Origin: Mactromeris polynyma
Taxonomy: Eukaryota > Mollusca > Bivalvia > Venerida > Mactridae
Direction of reading: 5' to 3'
DNA: 64,000 bases
Assembly: GCA_032209605.1 (NCBI GenBank)
Contig: JASFXZ010000002.1
Coordinates: 54,748,431-54,812,430 of the forward strand
The notes under the pieces are model-generated. The model was not told the DNA's origin. It saw nothing but the letters and a program-made list of their open reading frames with translations, and searched no databases. The position numbers and the translations under genes are program-made. This document shows positions 32,600-46,695 of the stretch, piece by piece (within the stretch, counting starts at the first letter, position 1; each line of letters starts with the position of its first letter).

Positions 32600-34440
32600 T
32601 AAGAATATACATGTAATACATGTAAACTACACCCTCAAGCTATATTAACATTTAAAGCAGAAACTAGCGTAATGTTTTGTTCTGACCTTAAGTAATAGAT
32701 TAGTGGGCATAGAGAATGTTGACCCCTGCATGGATTTCAATGAAATTTCACAAGATTGACGGCATTAACTCTAGTTTCACATATCATCAGCAAATTCCAC
32801 TTGGATGATATTTTACTTAGTTATGACCCTTTGTTGTTCTTCTACATAAAGTTGATATGGAGAAGTTGTCTGCTCTTCATCTCCAGTACCACTGATTATA
32901 TGTTAACAAAACTTCACAGGAGTTTTCGGTATGGAGTCCAGTTGTGCTTAAAGTCACCATGTTTTGGTCAGATGTTTTTGACCGAGTTGCACTGTTTGCA
33001 GTATTTTTACTTTTAATCCTATAAATTGATTTTGGGGGACATATATTGACTAAAAACAACCTTCAAGTTATCACATTTACTTCATTCCAACCTGTTTTTA
33101 AACTGTTAATAGCACTTACATTTTTATACCATTCCTACTTCTATGTTTTTAAATTCTTGGCTATACTTTTACCTCTTTTAACTATTCTTAGCGGCTTGCC
33201 ATGTAATATTGTCCAAGTCCTCGCAAGAGGTTCAACAACAAAGAAAGATTGACAGAGAGAATAGTAATCAGTAATTAATTGTATAACCACTATTATCAGT
33301 AGAACAAAGTTTCTTTTAAAAAATGCAACTGTATTCCTGTATGATCCCAATATTTGGAAATGACACTCAGATGTGAAAACTAGGACTTCATAATGGCCCT
33401 CAATTATAACAGCTGAGTGAAAACACTGCCTTCCAAGACTTTTTATCCCCATTTTGGGGGTGAATAGTCTAAGCAATGTGTTATATATGGAGAGGGCTCA
33501 CCTGTATTTAAATACATGCATTATTACTGAGACTAAAGGAATAATAGGGGTGATAATATAAAATGATATGTATAAATATAACGATAAATCTAATTTCTAA
33601 GTATTTCTAATACTTCTAAAACGTATTTAAGTATAATTATTGAAATTTGGCTGAAAAATACATACAAAGAAGTGAACATATATATATATATCAAACTGAT
33701 TACGTTGATTAAATTGTCTTTAATTACTTTTAAAGCTATATTTGATGTTCAGTCATTTAACAAATCATTTATTGCAGCTTCTTTTGATTTTAATTTCAAA
33801 AGTAAAAGTTTGCATTGTTTGTTGAGGTATGAAATTATACATCTTTCTTGCAAACTATTTATTTAATTAGACATTGTATAATTCTATTTTAACAAGCAAT
33901 ACTTCATTGTCACTTCTTATTTGCCTTACAGTGGGGGCATAAAAATGTTTATATACACTGCTCATTACTATAATCAGTTACTTAGCTGTGAAATTAAACT
34001 AGATGTTGTTGTTCAAACAGAAATAAGGATATTTATTCAAATGTATTTTTTACACATGGTGGTTGAAACATGGTAATAATTGGGCATTATTTTTTACCAT
34101 GCTGAGTAGTGCATGTGTATCATATACATCATAGGTATATGAAATCATCAATTTATTTCTTTGTTATTTGCTTGACTAGGGATCATAAAATTATTTATCT
34201 AATCTGAAAATATTGACTTTTATCACCAATATTGAAAGGATGTACCGTAGAGTCCCACTAGATCAGAGTCTGTTGATAAGGAGACTAGAGATGCTTGATT
34301 TAAATCACATCATTCTTAACAAGTCAAAAGGTGTTGATTAAATCACACTGTTTTTTTAACATGAAGATAAAGGAATTTTGATCTATAAATCAACAATCTG
34401 ATTTTAGATTAAACATTATATTAATAATGTAATTCACAAA
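32600..34440. other. AT-rich intron or intergenic stretch
   Basis: No recognisable exon, RNA gene or repeat follows the donor at 32599. It may be intron of the partial gene. Confidence 0.4.
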
Positions 34441-34589
34441 AAATTGATTATACTGAAAGTGGGGGTGAAAAGTCTAGGGTCTATCAAAATTGGGGGGTGA
34501 AAGGTCTTAAGGGAAGAAATGACTTCGGTGTGGAATGTCTGGAATTCAGCGCTTATAATGGTATGAGCAAACTTCTTCTGCAATATGTT

Positions 34590-35060
34590 TTCTCATTTAT
34601 AACCCTATTACACAGCACCCATCCCCCTTCAGGCATTTATGGCTCAACCACCGTGGGCGGCTGTCTTACTCCACACCACAACACTCTTCCTCATTTAAGC
34701 ATTTAGGCTCAACACCGTTGCCACCATTTAAGTAATTCAATAGGAAAAACTGGACCCAATATTTGACTTGAACCAAAGACCTCCTAAATACTAGTACGGC
34801 TTACCAGGTTGCCGCCTTACCCCACACCACTACACTTCTCCCTCTTCCAGCATTTGAGACTATTTAAGTAATGAAAGGGGAAAAACTGGACCCAATATTT
34901 GACTTGAACCGAAGACCTCCTAAATACTAGTACGGCTTACCAGGTTGCGGCCTAACCCCACACCACTTCAATTCTCCATCTTCCAGCATTTGAGGCTCAT
35001 TCGTCAAACACCCCTGCCACATATAAGTAATTCTAGGAGAAAACATGTACCCAATGTAGG
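34590..35060 (-). mobile_element. Tandem tRNA-SINE fragments
   Basis: On the minus strand the block GGTAAGCCGTACTAGTATTT then AGGAGGTCTTCGGTTCAAGT is repeated about 135 bp apart. Each copy is followed by CAAATATTGGGTCCAGTTTT and by a TGGAAGAGGGAGAAGTGTAG-type linker. It is the same family as 7142-7410. A GGGGGGTGAAAGGTC stretch at 34490 recalls the ends of the 7423-9468 element. Confidence 0.6.
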
Positions 35061-36462
35061 GCTTGAAAAGCTTTTTACAAACATCAATTACATAATAAAA
35101 ATGTAATGACTCTTTTTCTGCTATCACTTTATCGTTTCAGGTTTTCATGATATATTCACAAGATGCTTCATAAAAGTCACCTCGGGTACAACAAGAAATA
35201 GGCTGTAAATTTACAAACAGTGGTCAACAAGTCATAAATACTTCTTGGAAAATACTCTTGAAGTTTTCCTTGTACATTTTAAATCCAATTACCATTTTGT
35301 TACTGAAATAATTACAATCTGTGATTGACTAAGTAAACAATTGTGTAGTACATAAACTAGTTGACAGTTTTCTATCAATCTTGAAATTTAGGATTTGAAA
35401 TGCAGTTCTATTTGAATAAAATTGTAATCACTGGTAACTATAGTGTGTGTATTGTTTTTTCCAACTTGGTTATCTAGATATGGCACTATCTATATACTAA
35501 TCACAAGTGCTAAGCTGTTGTTTCATCTAGGTTTGTATGTGCATGCTTTTGAGGAAAAAATATCAGGTTGGGAAAAGCACCATTTGTAGAGACTTGTGAT
35601 TTTTTCAACAAGCTTTGTAATACTACAGTTAAACACATAAAACAAGCAGCTAACCAAAGGATTGATAATAGTGGTTGCTTATATCACAGACGGCTGCAAA
35701 TGTTGGGTTGAAATCCAAACAAAATGTGTCTCTACATTCTTAGTATACAATTCATGACATGACATTATGAGAAAGAGCATATTGTATCTATATTATTGCT
35801 ATCTATTCAAAGCTGGATGGACTGAGGTGTGACAGACATAGATAAAACACATAGTAATGACTCTGAATGTATTTGTTTTACATACTTATAAAAAAATAAC
35901 ATGCTGTTATACAATTAATATTTTTTGTACTATTTAAATGCTTCATTAATTATCTCAGACCAATAATTTGAAAACGGTCAAGTCATTTTCTACAAAATTA
36001 TCTTTCTCATATTCCTGTTTTAATTAGTTGCAATTTATATATATTGCATATAGTTTTGCAATAAAGGCTTATTTTGCACTACTAAATCAATTATAACATC
36101 AAAAATTACTGGCATTAAAATTTGATGCAATAAGGTTGACAATATAGGTCAACTTGTTAACTTTGACTACCTCATTTTTGTTCAACTTTGATCGCCGTGC
36201 AACCTCCATTTGCTGCATTCTGCAGCAACCTTTGTACTTGTAGTATGTATATATCAGCCGTGCGTTCGGTTAAGGCTGAATTGACCTTTCTGCAGATATT
36301 GATTGACAGCTCGCGTTAGCCAATCGCGTTGCAGTATTCGCGCACACCTCCGGCATTGTTTTATCGACGCCATTTTGTTAGACAAGCTACACTGTTGTCA
36401 ACAAATTTGTCTAAGAGTGGTAGTTTTTGGGAAAGCAAATTACAGGGTGTTTATTATTGACA

Positions 36463-36648
36463 ATGGTGAAAAGGTGTAGTGACAATAGATGTCCAGACTG
36501 ATAGGTGGCGTGAAATTCTTACCTTTTCCAAAACCTAAGACAAATTTGGAAAAAATGCATGCGGATTAAGTTGTGCGGCAGACCGCATCACGAGTTAAAT
36601 CCGTCTAAAATTAACGCTAACAGATATGCCCCATTGATAAAAAGATGA
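36463..36648 (+). pseudogene. Broken THAP zinc-finger domain
   Basis: ATG at 36463 opens MVKRCSDNRC. A second frame holds IGGVKFLPFPKPKTNLEK and a third holds CMRIKLCGRPHHELNPSKIN, ending in TGA at 36646-36648. Together these follow a THAP domain (first Cys pair, the FPFPKPKTNLEKC block and the CGRPHxxLNPSKIN block). The final C-x2-H pair is missing. THAP domains serve as DNA-binding heads of P-type and other transposases and of host proteins. Two frameshifts make it non-functional. The upstream DNA (36240-36400) is unusually CpG-rich for this window. Confidence 0.7.
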
Positions 36649-37419
36649 CTTTTTGTTTGGTATTTGTTATTTTTACCTTTAAATATCAGTTTGACTGGGA
36701 GGGGACAAACATTACAAGTTAATGACAAGTCTGTACCCTAAAACATGAAGAAACACAAATTTATAACTTAAAATGTTTTTATTTCACATAATCAGTTGCA
36801 AATTATATATGTGAAAATATATCAAACCAACTATATTATATCTGTATATTGAGGGAACATAATATTATTTTTCTAAACAAAAATAATTGACTTATGTCAG
36901 CAATTAAGCAAGTATTTGGACTTGTGTTTGCTTAGGACGGACATTACTTTATAAATTTTTCATGACCAGAATCATTATAAAATCAATAATTATTGCGATT
37001 AAAAACATGAAACTGAAACATGTATTGCTATAAACATATATACATGGAGAAAAATATCTTAATTTTGGTTATAATTGATATTGATGAAAAATCTAAATAC
37101 ATGTGATATACCAGTATTGGTTTCTCACTGTCAAGTATTTTTTTCGAACGTAATTTACATGTATTTCAATTGCATTGTGGGTTTACAATTTATGTACGTT
37201 TAGAAATTAGTAATATATCTGGTTTAAAATCCTAAATATCACACATACGAGTATGTTGATTTTGTTAAATAAATAAACCTATTTTCTAACATTCAACACA
37301 AGTCTGATCATTTATTTTTTATAAATGGTCATTTAGTTAAAGGCTATAAAAATAATTTACATGTATGTGTGTGTATTTACATGGGTGGGTTTGGTATTAC
37401 TGTTTATGAGGTCGCCCGT

Positions 37420-37800
37420 CGCCGCGCACATTTTATAATGCACTTTATGGTATTTTGGTCGACCCGGTATGTCCCCCGCACACCATAAATAGACTTTTTG
37501 AAACCGAAGGGGGAAATTTACCTGCCAGTATAGCAGTATAGATCAAACAGACAATTTTTGAAGCCAAAGACGGTTACTGCACAGTGCCAATGAGACCTAT
37601 CGTACAATTACCATTTTCCTGGCACCTAACCTGTACTTTCCTGGAATCTACCCAGTACTTTCCTGGTTACATGCCAGTACTATGTTAGGTGGGAAACACT
37701 GAAAAGTATTTCTGTTTATCCGGCGAGACGAGGGATCGAACCCACGACCTTCGGATTCGTAGTCAGCAGCGTTAACCACTGAGCCACAGGGCCACCTTCA
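37420..37800 (-). mobile_element. tRNA-derived SINE (GGCTCAGTGGTTAA family)
   Basis: On the minus strand the head reads CCCTGTGGCTCAGTGGTTAA, then GCTGCTGACTACGAATCCGA, with the B-box GTGGGTTCGATCCC near 37740. The body carries CAGTGTTTCCCACCTAACAT and repeats of CAGGAAAGTACTGGGT. The same family, in plus orientation and shorter, is at 62799-62955. The left end is uncertain. Confidence 0.7.
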
Positions 37801-38754
37801 ATGTATTTACATTTCTCAACGTTGCTGTATATATGTGTCGGATGGTGACAGCAAAAACTGATTGGATGCATATTGGACTCCCACTGGGCCAGACTGTGAA
37901 ATGCTGATTACGGGGCTGGATAAGATTTACATCTAGATAGTGCACACATGCGACATTATTGTTTATTGCATAACATTATATAATTTGTACAACCTAATAC
38001 TGGCCTTGTGTCTGCCTCTGTTTCTATTTTATCATAGTATCTTTACAGTATGATTTCTGGAATTTGTAGAAATATATGTTGCAGGATTTGAAGATTTGAG
38101 AAATAATTCTGATATTCTAATGTCCATCCCTTTTTGTGTAATGTCCATCTCCACACAAAATAAAGGTGGGTTATGTACACAAACATAACTATACTTAAAC
38201 TTGATAACTAAAATGACTTTCATTCACACTAAATAACATTATACATAAGGGAACGGACATTACAGATAACTTTCATGTTTTTTTTGGTAAATACTTCCCC
38301 TGTAATCCCGCAATAAACTGCAAACATGGACTTATATGGAATTATAATGATCACGTGTAAATGTATTGCATAATAATCGGTTCGAAATTTATCTGATATA
38401 AAGGACATTCTAATATAAAATGAAATTCGTCTTCTAAAACATTACATAGTTGACATTTTCTTTCTGATCGTGGTATAGCATTTAAGGTTTATTCCATCTT
38501 CCCGTTTCAATTTCCAGTCTATGGCTTGATACTCTTAATCTAGTCAAAGCAAATCTATATTATGTAATATTTATTTTGTCAAGATATGATTTAAAGTCGA
38601 AATATCATATAATGAGGAAAAATCCGAAGGAATACTATCTACATCAGCCCGTTATAGTTCTTTGTTCGACGCCATATTGGACATGGCTTGTCTAACGTGG
38701 TTACAGCGTTAACCTGTTACTAAGGGGGGCGTGGCTACGGAACGTCTGCAGAAA

Positions 38755-40315
38755 GTAAATAGGTTGTGTAAAGCAAATGATGCATGGTTCGCTATTCGCT
38801 ATTGGGTTCGATAACAACTATTGTTCTTGAAAAGGTGTATACCTAAATATTTAAACGATGTAACGTTTTCGATTAAAGTGTTATACAGATAAAATAAGTC
38901 GCAAAGTAAACTCTCACGGAGTGTAATTTATAAATTCACTAATTTAATTCTGTTACCACGGACATATAAACCATTTTATATTGCTACATGTATTACGAAT
39001 TATTCAAACAGATTTATAAATCCTTCTGTATGATGATAATACAATGTAAATGAATTTTATTAGTTCATGGTATTTGTGGAATATCAAGTATACACCACAT
39101 ACATTTTAAAACGACTCACGGACATATAAACATATGGTTTATATGTTCGTGGTCCAGTGAACAGTTAGATTAAGATAATATCTTAAGAGACCACATGTGG
39201 AGATAAACTTGTCACAAGAGAGACTAACCGAATTGGTATCACTCGCTGATCTTCGTGAATTTCCGTGAGATATCACGGAAACAATCTTTACATTGACAGT
39301 ACTTTATGTATCTCTAAATTCCCCCATTTTTATTTTATAATAAATTACATCAATTGGCACCGTTTGAACAAGCATAAACTGTCCTAACATAAGCTGCTTG
39401 AAACTTTGAATTCCCGTCTAAGGATAAGTTAAAATAATGATTTAAACACGACGGACGTCCAGGAAAAACGCACCGTTCACAATGATTTCAATAAGAAACT
39501 GGGTGGCTCAAGAAAACTGTAAATTCCCCTGGCTAAACATCTAAAAAATATCAATATTTTTATACGATTGAAAAGACGATACATTGCGGTTTCCAAATCT
39601 GGTTGAAACTTTTGAATATGTTAAAACATAAAGAAATAATCATAATGAATACGTAGCTATCCCCATCTAATCAATGCAAATAAGACGACTGGAAATATCG
39701 ATTTTTGGCCGATGCGATAAGCGATATTGTTGGACATGGGGGATCCTCCCCGGGATTTGTTTGAATAGTCGAGCACAAATGGTGAACTCTGAATGTGTTT
39801 TGGATATTCAGAGGATTTTTTCACCAAACACGTTTAAGGTTAAATATATAGTTTGATAATTATAAACGGAGTCGAAATTTTCATTTATTATAGGGACCAT
39901 TTATTAAAAAATACAGCGTCCGTCAACATTCACAGCAATATAAAACAAACTTTTACATAGCATTATAGTAAAGTCAGTATAAACTGACGCAACTAGTGTC
40001 TTTAATGTTCACATCCTCAATTAAAGATGGCATTATGGAACAGAGCGACTACAGATAACAGAAACATAAAGTTGGTTTTTCTATTTATACTAAAATGATA
40101 CATTACATGTATAACGGCATATGTTTACCCTCATTAAAACGTAAGCCATATACATTAAATGAGTGTAGCTTAGGCACGTTCAAATCTTATATAAAAGAGC
40201 CAGGCGTCTTTCCTTTTTCCTGGCAAATATTTCAACCACTGCCTCGCTATATGGATATTGAAGAGACCAAGACCACCGAGTGGTCATCGTACTTCGCAAA
40301 TGGGTCTTAATATGT
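38755..40315. repeat. Right arm of the ~1.5-kb inverted repeat
   Basis: This is the reverse complement of 27600-29087, from the LINE start to the hAT tail. It differs by an insertion of roughly 95 bp (about 39150-39245, with TTAGATTAAGATAATATCTT and GACCACATGTGGAGATA). It also has a 16-bp gap in the hAT part and scattered substitutions. A fragment of the inserted sequence recurs at 56955-57000. Confidence 0.85.
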
Positions 40316-40841
40316 TACAGTGGAAATAAATAATGCAAAACTTACCAAAATGCAACACAATAATTCAAAACAAAAACATTAATCCCTAAATGATATAGCA
40401 CCTTGTCAAAATATGAGATCACTTCAGTATGTAACAACCGAATGTAGCATCACACACTGGATAAGTTATCAAGTAGTGTGAATGTATAATGAGTATAAAC
40501 TTTGTTGAGGACTGGATAATGGTGAAATTGTATATGTAAATGAAAAATTTAAATGATACCTGAATCTACAAAAGTGATAGGAGGTGTACACAGACTGGTC
40601 TAGCAGACTTAGTATATGAATGACTAGAGAAGTAAACAAAAAGAACATAGCAAAGAGAAATATAAACGTATTTACATATATCACATACATATTAACAGTA
40701 GAAAGAAATAATGCAATACTGACCAAAAAGCAAAAACGATTACTCAGTACAATCAAAGCAAACAAATGGGGTGTGGGACGGTACCACTTGTCTATGTAGC
40801 CAAGCTGGCAACTCGTTGCATATAAGTTTCTGTTTTGTAAC

Positions 40842-41010
40842 TACAGTCAAACAAAGACCACTATTGCAAAACCTGTCTGCAAAGACCATCAATTTTATCT
40901 CCCATCAGACCATTTTCAATGATATTTAAGATGTTAATAGAGACCACCTGTAAACAAAGACCACATTTTGCAGTTCCCATGGGTGGTCTTTACAGACAGG
41001 TTTGACTGTA
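40842..41010. mobile_element. 169-bp MITE with TACAGTCAAAC ends
   Basis: TACAGTCAAAC at the left and GTTTGACTGTA at the right are exact inverses. The inside carries AAAGACCA steps and CCCATGGGTGGTCTTT. It is the most intact of the four related copies in this window. Confidence 0.8.
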
Positions 41011-41369
41011 AACAGTTTTATAATATCAAAGTTTGTGTAAATAGGTAAGAAGGTTTGCATGGAATATGGAATAAAACAAAAACATAAGACATAAATGTGA
41101 AAAAGAATAAAAAATTATTGAAAAAAGAGTAAATATTTTTTCCAAGAGATCTTCCATCCGACTTGTTCTAGAAATGCTAGATTTTCAATCCAAAATGAAG
41201 AAAAATGGTCCGTAATAATGGTAGAACCTTAAAACTGTAAAACAAGTGAAAGGCTTGTCACGATTGTAAATAAATGAAATACAAAGATATTAGACCCTTT
41301 ATGTAACGTTTGTGAATATTTAATTATGAAATGACATATTAAATTCTATCCCCGCTAAATTAGAGTAAA

Positions 41370-42380
41370 ATCAGTATGCCCAGGCATAAAGTTATGATAA
41401 CACTAGCTTGCCCTAGGTTATGAGTTATCTTGTTGCGGTGGGGTATTTTCCAATTAATTTTCAAAGCACAACTTTGATGAAAATCTAACAGGTTTTTTTA
41501 GAGATGAACAGCAGACAAGGTTTACAAGTTTCAGACACCTGTGACCTTGACTTTTAACACTATGACCCCCAAATTACAATATGAACTACTAGACTTCATA
41601 CTGAGACTTCCCAGCAAGTTGATGAAAATCTATCACTGGGTTTTGGAGATAAAGGCAGAACAAGGCAAACTGGACAGACAAACATACAACATGTGGAGAC
41701 ATAATAAATACAACATGATGAACACATATGTACAAGCAATAACAACATTTTTATAATTATACATTGTAGTTAAATATTAGTACTAAACTGTTTACTTCAT
41801 ATGCAGCTTAATTGCAAAAACATCCTCTTTTATATAGTTTATACATGAAACCGGTCAAATTATCCAAGCTTTGTTTTAAAGGAAACTACTTTGAGCTTAG
41901 TCGGTAACAAAAAGTATGTTAGACCAGTTCTATCAAAAGTTGAAAGTAGACTGCGGACACAACATAGGGCTATTCAAGGAACATTTTTACCCGGTTTGGT
42001 TTAAACTGCTCTAGCAGCTTTAGATATAATATCCAAAATGTGTCAGCGAATCAGATGTTGGATGTAATTTTGGTACAGTACAATCATGTGCCATGTTCAT
42101 AGCAAATCAGCCAAAGGGTAAATATATTTTTTTAGAAAAAATGTCTGGCAATCAGAAGCCCTAGTGGCTATTTTGGAATTTGAGTGGGGCTGAGTGGGGC
42201 TGTGTGACACAATATTTGAGGACAATCATGGAATGAACAAATGTACCAAATCTGATTGAAATTGTCCAAGTGGTTTTGGAAATGTAAACGTTTACGACAA
42301 TGCTGTCGCAGTGGGCAACAGATGGTAAGTGATGGCAATAGGTAACTTGGTTCAGGTGAACAAAAAACATTGAATTCCGC
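41370..42380. repeat. Degenerate bivalve-type repeat, otherwise empty
   Basis: The region contains CACCTGTGACCTTGACTTTT followed by AACACTATGACCCCCAAA, a motif string that I know from many mollusc interspersed repeats. No usable boundaries are visible. From 42380 to 45100 I see only AT-rich sequence and another common repeat (CACATCTTCACCTGATGCTG then ATCAATCCTGTGAGG at about 44800, followed by GACGGACAGACGGACAC). Confidence 0.4.
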
Positions 42381-45134
42381 TTACACTTCTGTAGCGTAAA
42401 ATTAAATATTCAAGCAGATTTGTCTGAAAAGTGTTACTAAATCAATATTCTACTAATAAAATACATGTACATTGATACAGAAAAAACATATACTTACATG
42501 TGCACTATAATACTTAATTCAACAAAAACATTGTTCCATTTCTTACATAAACATATGTATAATTGCATATGCAGTGTTAAACAGAGAAATGAAGCCTTTT
42601 AAATGAGGTTCATATTAATGTGAAGAATATTACTTAGATATTGCAATATACATATATAATAATATTTCAATTCGGATAGTGATGTGTCGAAAGTATTCAT
42701 AATTTGGCTGGGGGTCATTTCGAATGAGTTAAATAATTAAAAAATATCAAAGTGAAACAAACAGCAATAAAACAACTGAAGACTGAGACAAGACATGAAT
42801 ATTGCAAAAGCACATTAATATATTGTAAGAACTGTTACAAGTATCAAAGACAAGCAAAGTCAACTATCAAAACAGAGTACAATATATTCTAAGTCGGTAT
42901 ATCTCGTGCATCATGTTCGTGATTATATAATAATAATTTTATAAGAACATTCTCAACCTGTCTGTTACTGCATTTAGCAATCACTACTGACCAGAAAGTA
43001 GGCAATGTGAAGAAACAAACATTATGACAAGCAGTCACATAGATTATGTATCCGGTATGGCTAATATAGTTTCAACGTTTAAGCTGTGACTAATATATAC
43101 ATGTATATATTGGTCCCAGGTTTAAGTTTCCGTTTGATATATCCATTTATTAAGGTTTAATAGGGAGAATTGCATGCATGCTAATCGGACATGTTCATTT
43201 CTAACGGGACCTAGACATACTCCGGATTAGTATAAATATGGGTAATTCCCTTTAACTATGCGGTACAAACAAACATATAATATATAACGTTAGTTAACAT
43301 CGTGCTCGAATCGCAATGAAAACAAAGACACATAACCAGCTTTTGCGTCACTGTGGTCCGACCAACTTCCTATAGAATTATAGAAGGAAAATATCTTCAA
43401 ATCGCGATAAATAAAAATCTCTCAAAGGTATATCATATCGTCTGAAAAGATGGTGGGTATTATTTGAAAATTAAGCAATGAGATAGCAATTCTTTGATCC
43501 GGTTGCGTGCACATATGGGACATGTTTTATCACTCATTGTTATAAGGCATATCATGTTCATGAAAGAGATATTTGAATTTGTAACATAACTACTTACTAG
43601 TAGTTGTTATTCAGATAGCTAATAAAATACCTTAACTATAATAAAAACGACATCATTTAGTTGTATGCGCGTTAAATTATTCATGTACTTGAGATTGACA
43701 TTTTTCCTTTTGTAATGTTACACCACTTGAAACATGAACATGCATGTATATATATTTTGTGCATCAAACTACAACGAATTGTATAGAATGTAGTAAACAT
43801 TTGTTATTGTAAATCCACAACCTACGGTCGAACCTACATGTCAAATGTCTGCTTAATCGGAACTGACTAAATAAAAAATCGTCCACATTGTAACGTTGCA
43901 AATCAGAAGTGACATAGTTCTCAACCCTGACCTTCTTATCGAGCACTACTCTGTCTGCAATCACAATACTGCTAGCGGTTAAAACTGCAGTAAATGGAAT
44001 TATATTTTGATGCGACTGTGTCAACTACATCGTTATGGTCTTCTGACACTGTAAGTTCTTGTACAATCAAAATCATGTGGGTCATTTTTATTCGACTAAT
44101 AAACCATATGTTTGTTTGAAATCCAATCTTAATCATAACTGGTTCAAGTTGTTCAACCAAACTACAACACAACTGAAACCTCAAACCTTAACTAGGTATT
44201 GCAAAACAAATTCGCCCCATATTATAAATCATGTTCGTTCCCGTAACAAGTCAGTGAAGGACAACTCCAAATCAACACTTTTGCTATAACATAAGGCTAA
44301 AAGTAATTGATGTTGCGGTTACCGTTATATACTAGGGAAAAAACCAGGATGTGAAGATAAAAAAAAAATATTATTATAGAAAATTATTTTTGTACAATTT
44401 TATAACGCTTGTGTAATTGTAACAGCATTTATTTAAAATTAAAAACAATACTTAGAACCGGGACTTAAAAATATGACCGGGTAACCGGAACCTCAACATT
44501 AATTTTCAAACGCCAAACAGGCAACCCACCGAGTACAAATCAGACTCTTATAGAAACAATTCAGTCAGTCCGCTTGTCAGCTCATGCATGGTAAAAGGTC
44601 TGTGTCAAGGGGGCGGTCTCAAAATGCTAGGTAGGGTCGGGACATTTAATAAGCCAATTATTGCTGTCAAAAGGTGAAAATTGAATATTTGAAAAAAATA
44701 TCTGGAGTTGATTATAATCTCTATGATCGTGTTGTTTTGCTAGGAAGAGTCATGGTCCCGTTTCATTGTAATCGATGTAGAACAAACAGACAATGATTCA
44801 CATCTTCACCTGATGCTGATCAATCCTGTGAGGTTTGGTTTAAAATCAATAAGTGGTAAGGAGATAAAGCGCGGATAACTAAAATAGGACGGACAGACGG
44901 ACACACAAACGCAGAAGAAAATAACATTATTACTCCAGAAAACCACACGAAGCACATTTTATAATACAATTATTAAATTGTAGAGTCTTCTCAGATAAAT
45001 TGTAATTGTACACGCGCTTTTATTGATGCGAAGTATACAATTTTAAACTTACAAAACTGACACCTGCAAAATCACGTGGATATCGAGGACAGTGAAATAA
45101 ACTCTGTATACATTGTGTACATTGCAGAAAGCTT

Positions 45135-45950
45135 TTGTTATTGTTTGAGAAAATCCCTAGTAAAAATAGTCATCGGCATCGGCATAAACCGGTAATGTCT
45201 ATTGGTCACTCCTCAAATATTCCGGATTATGTAGAGGTCGATGAATTTCTGTCTAACGCCATGGATTTGAATGAAAATACAATCCACTCATTTAATATAG
45301 TTAATAAACTAACTGAGCTAAATATTCCACGCGACAGACTGTCCAAATGTACAAAAACGAATAATGTTGGTCGCAAGTTATTATAAATTTGTAGAAACAA
45401 TAATCTATTCATTTTGAATGGACGAATAGGAAAAGACAAATTAAATGGCAATTTTACCTTTGGACATAAATCTGTTATTGACTACGCAATTTCTTCAATT
45501 AGTTGTTTGTCTTACATAACAAATGTTAAAGTAATAGAACTTGATTCATTATTTTCAGACGGTCGTTGTCTCCTTGATATTGATATAACTATTCCTAGTG
45601 TGGAATATATCGCCCACCAATCTACTCCAAAAGTTAAGACGAGAAAATTTGTAGAAACTTGAATTCTCAATCTATTCAAGAACTTAAAAAATTACTAAAC
45701 ATGCCCCCTGAAAGAATCATTGATTCGTACATAAATAATGTAACAGGCGAAATATCCGAGATATTCTCGCTCTCGGCCCAAAACACATTCCAATATTATC
45801 ATAAACACAGATCTAAATATACCAGTCGACCTTACAATTCAAAATTCTCAACCATGGTTTGGGCCTCAATGTAGACGAGCTAAAAATAAATATCACGCAG
45901 CACGTAAATCATACCATTCAAATAAAAGTCGTAAACCTGTCAAAGTCATG
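45135..45950 (+). pseudogene. LINE endonuclease-domain fragment
   Basis: One frame runs through IPRDRLSKCTKTNNVGRKLL, a TAA at 45384, then ICRNNNLFILNGRIGKDKLN and GNFTFGHKSVIDYAISS. This is the C-terminal half of an APE-type endonuclease (LNGR, the TF block and SVIDY). A frameshift near 45660 leads to a linker, and another to SQPWFGPQCRRAKNKYHAAR, the usual segment before the RT domain. The RT itself is absent. At least one stop and two frameshifts are present. Confidence 0.75.
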
Positions 45951-46012
45951 TTCACTTTTTCAATTGGTTACCTCTTTTGACCAGTGAATGTTGATGCATG
46001 TTTTTATCATTT

Positions 46013-46110
46013 TTATACGCCCGTTCAGTTTAACCTGCGGCGGGTGGGCGGCCGGGCGGGCGGGCGGCCGGCGTCCATTATGTTGTTCGATCAATAACTT
46101 AAAGATATAT
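46013..46110. repeat. GC-rich truncated repeat head
   Basis: TACGCCCGTTCAGTTTAACC is followed by a G/C block built of GGGCGG and GGCCGGGCG steps. CCATTATGTTGTTCGATCAA then follows. It is a 5' piece of the repeat family at 13488 and 57660. Confidence 0.55.
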
Positions 46111-46695
46111 CTGGCTCATCTGACCATATAATGTTTAAATTGGCTTTATCCAGTATTGTTGTTGCATTGGCTAAAACATCTCTAATAAGAGCCATTGCAA
46201 CGTAAAACTAATTTAATTCTTTTTTTTTTATCAAATTACTTACAGTTAAAACCGGTAAAATAGCCTGATTGTTAAACAAACTGGAAGTTTTTTTAAGTTT
46301 TATGTTGTACAAACATCTTTCTTCAACAAATATGGATTAATACATTATGAGTTCATTCTTTATAAATGCATGATTAGTGATGTTTTAACCATAGGAAATA
46401 TATTTTTCATGTTTGGTTAATTAAACAAATGAACAAAAAATGAGCATAGTATAACTTTAAGTATTCTTTGTCCAATCTTCACCTGGGACAATATAACAGA
46501 AACATATTATATAACATACAAGCTATTATATGGTCAAATCAAGAATGATAAATGAATATAATTATTATGTTGTTGTCATTACCATTAAAAAGCCTAACAT
46601 TCTGAATGTGGTTTTGGAATTACATCTATTTGAAGTTTTGAACTTAAGCGAACATATTTAAGATTCACTTAAGATGCTTTTGTAATACTGGCCCT

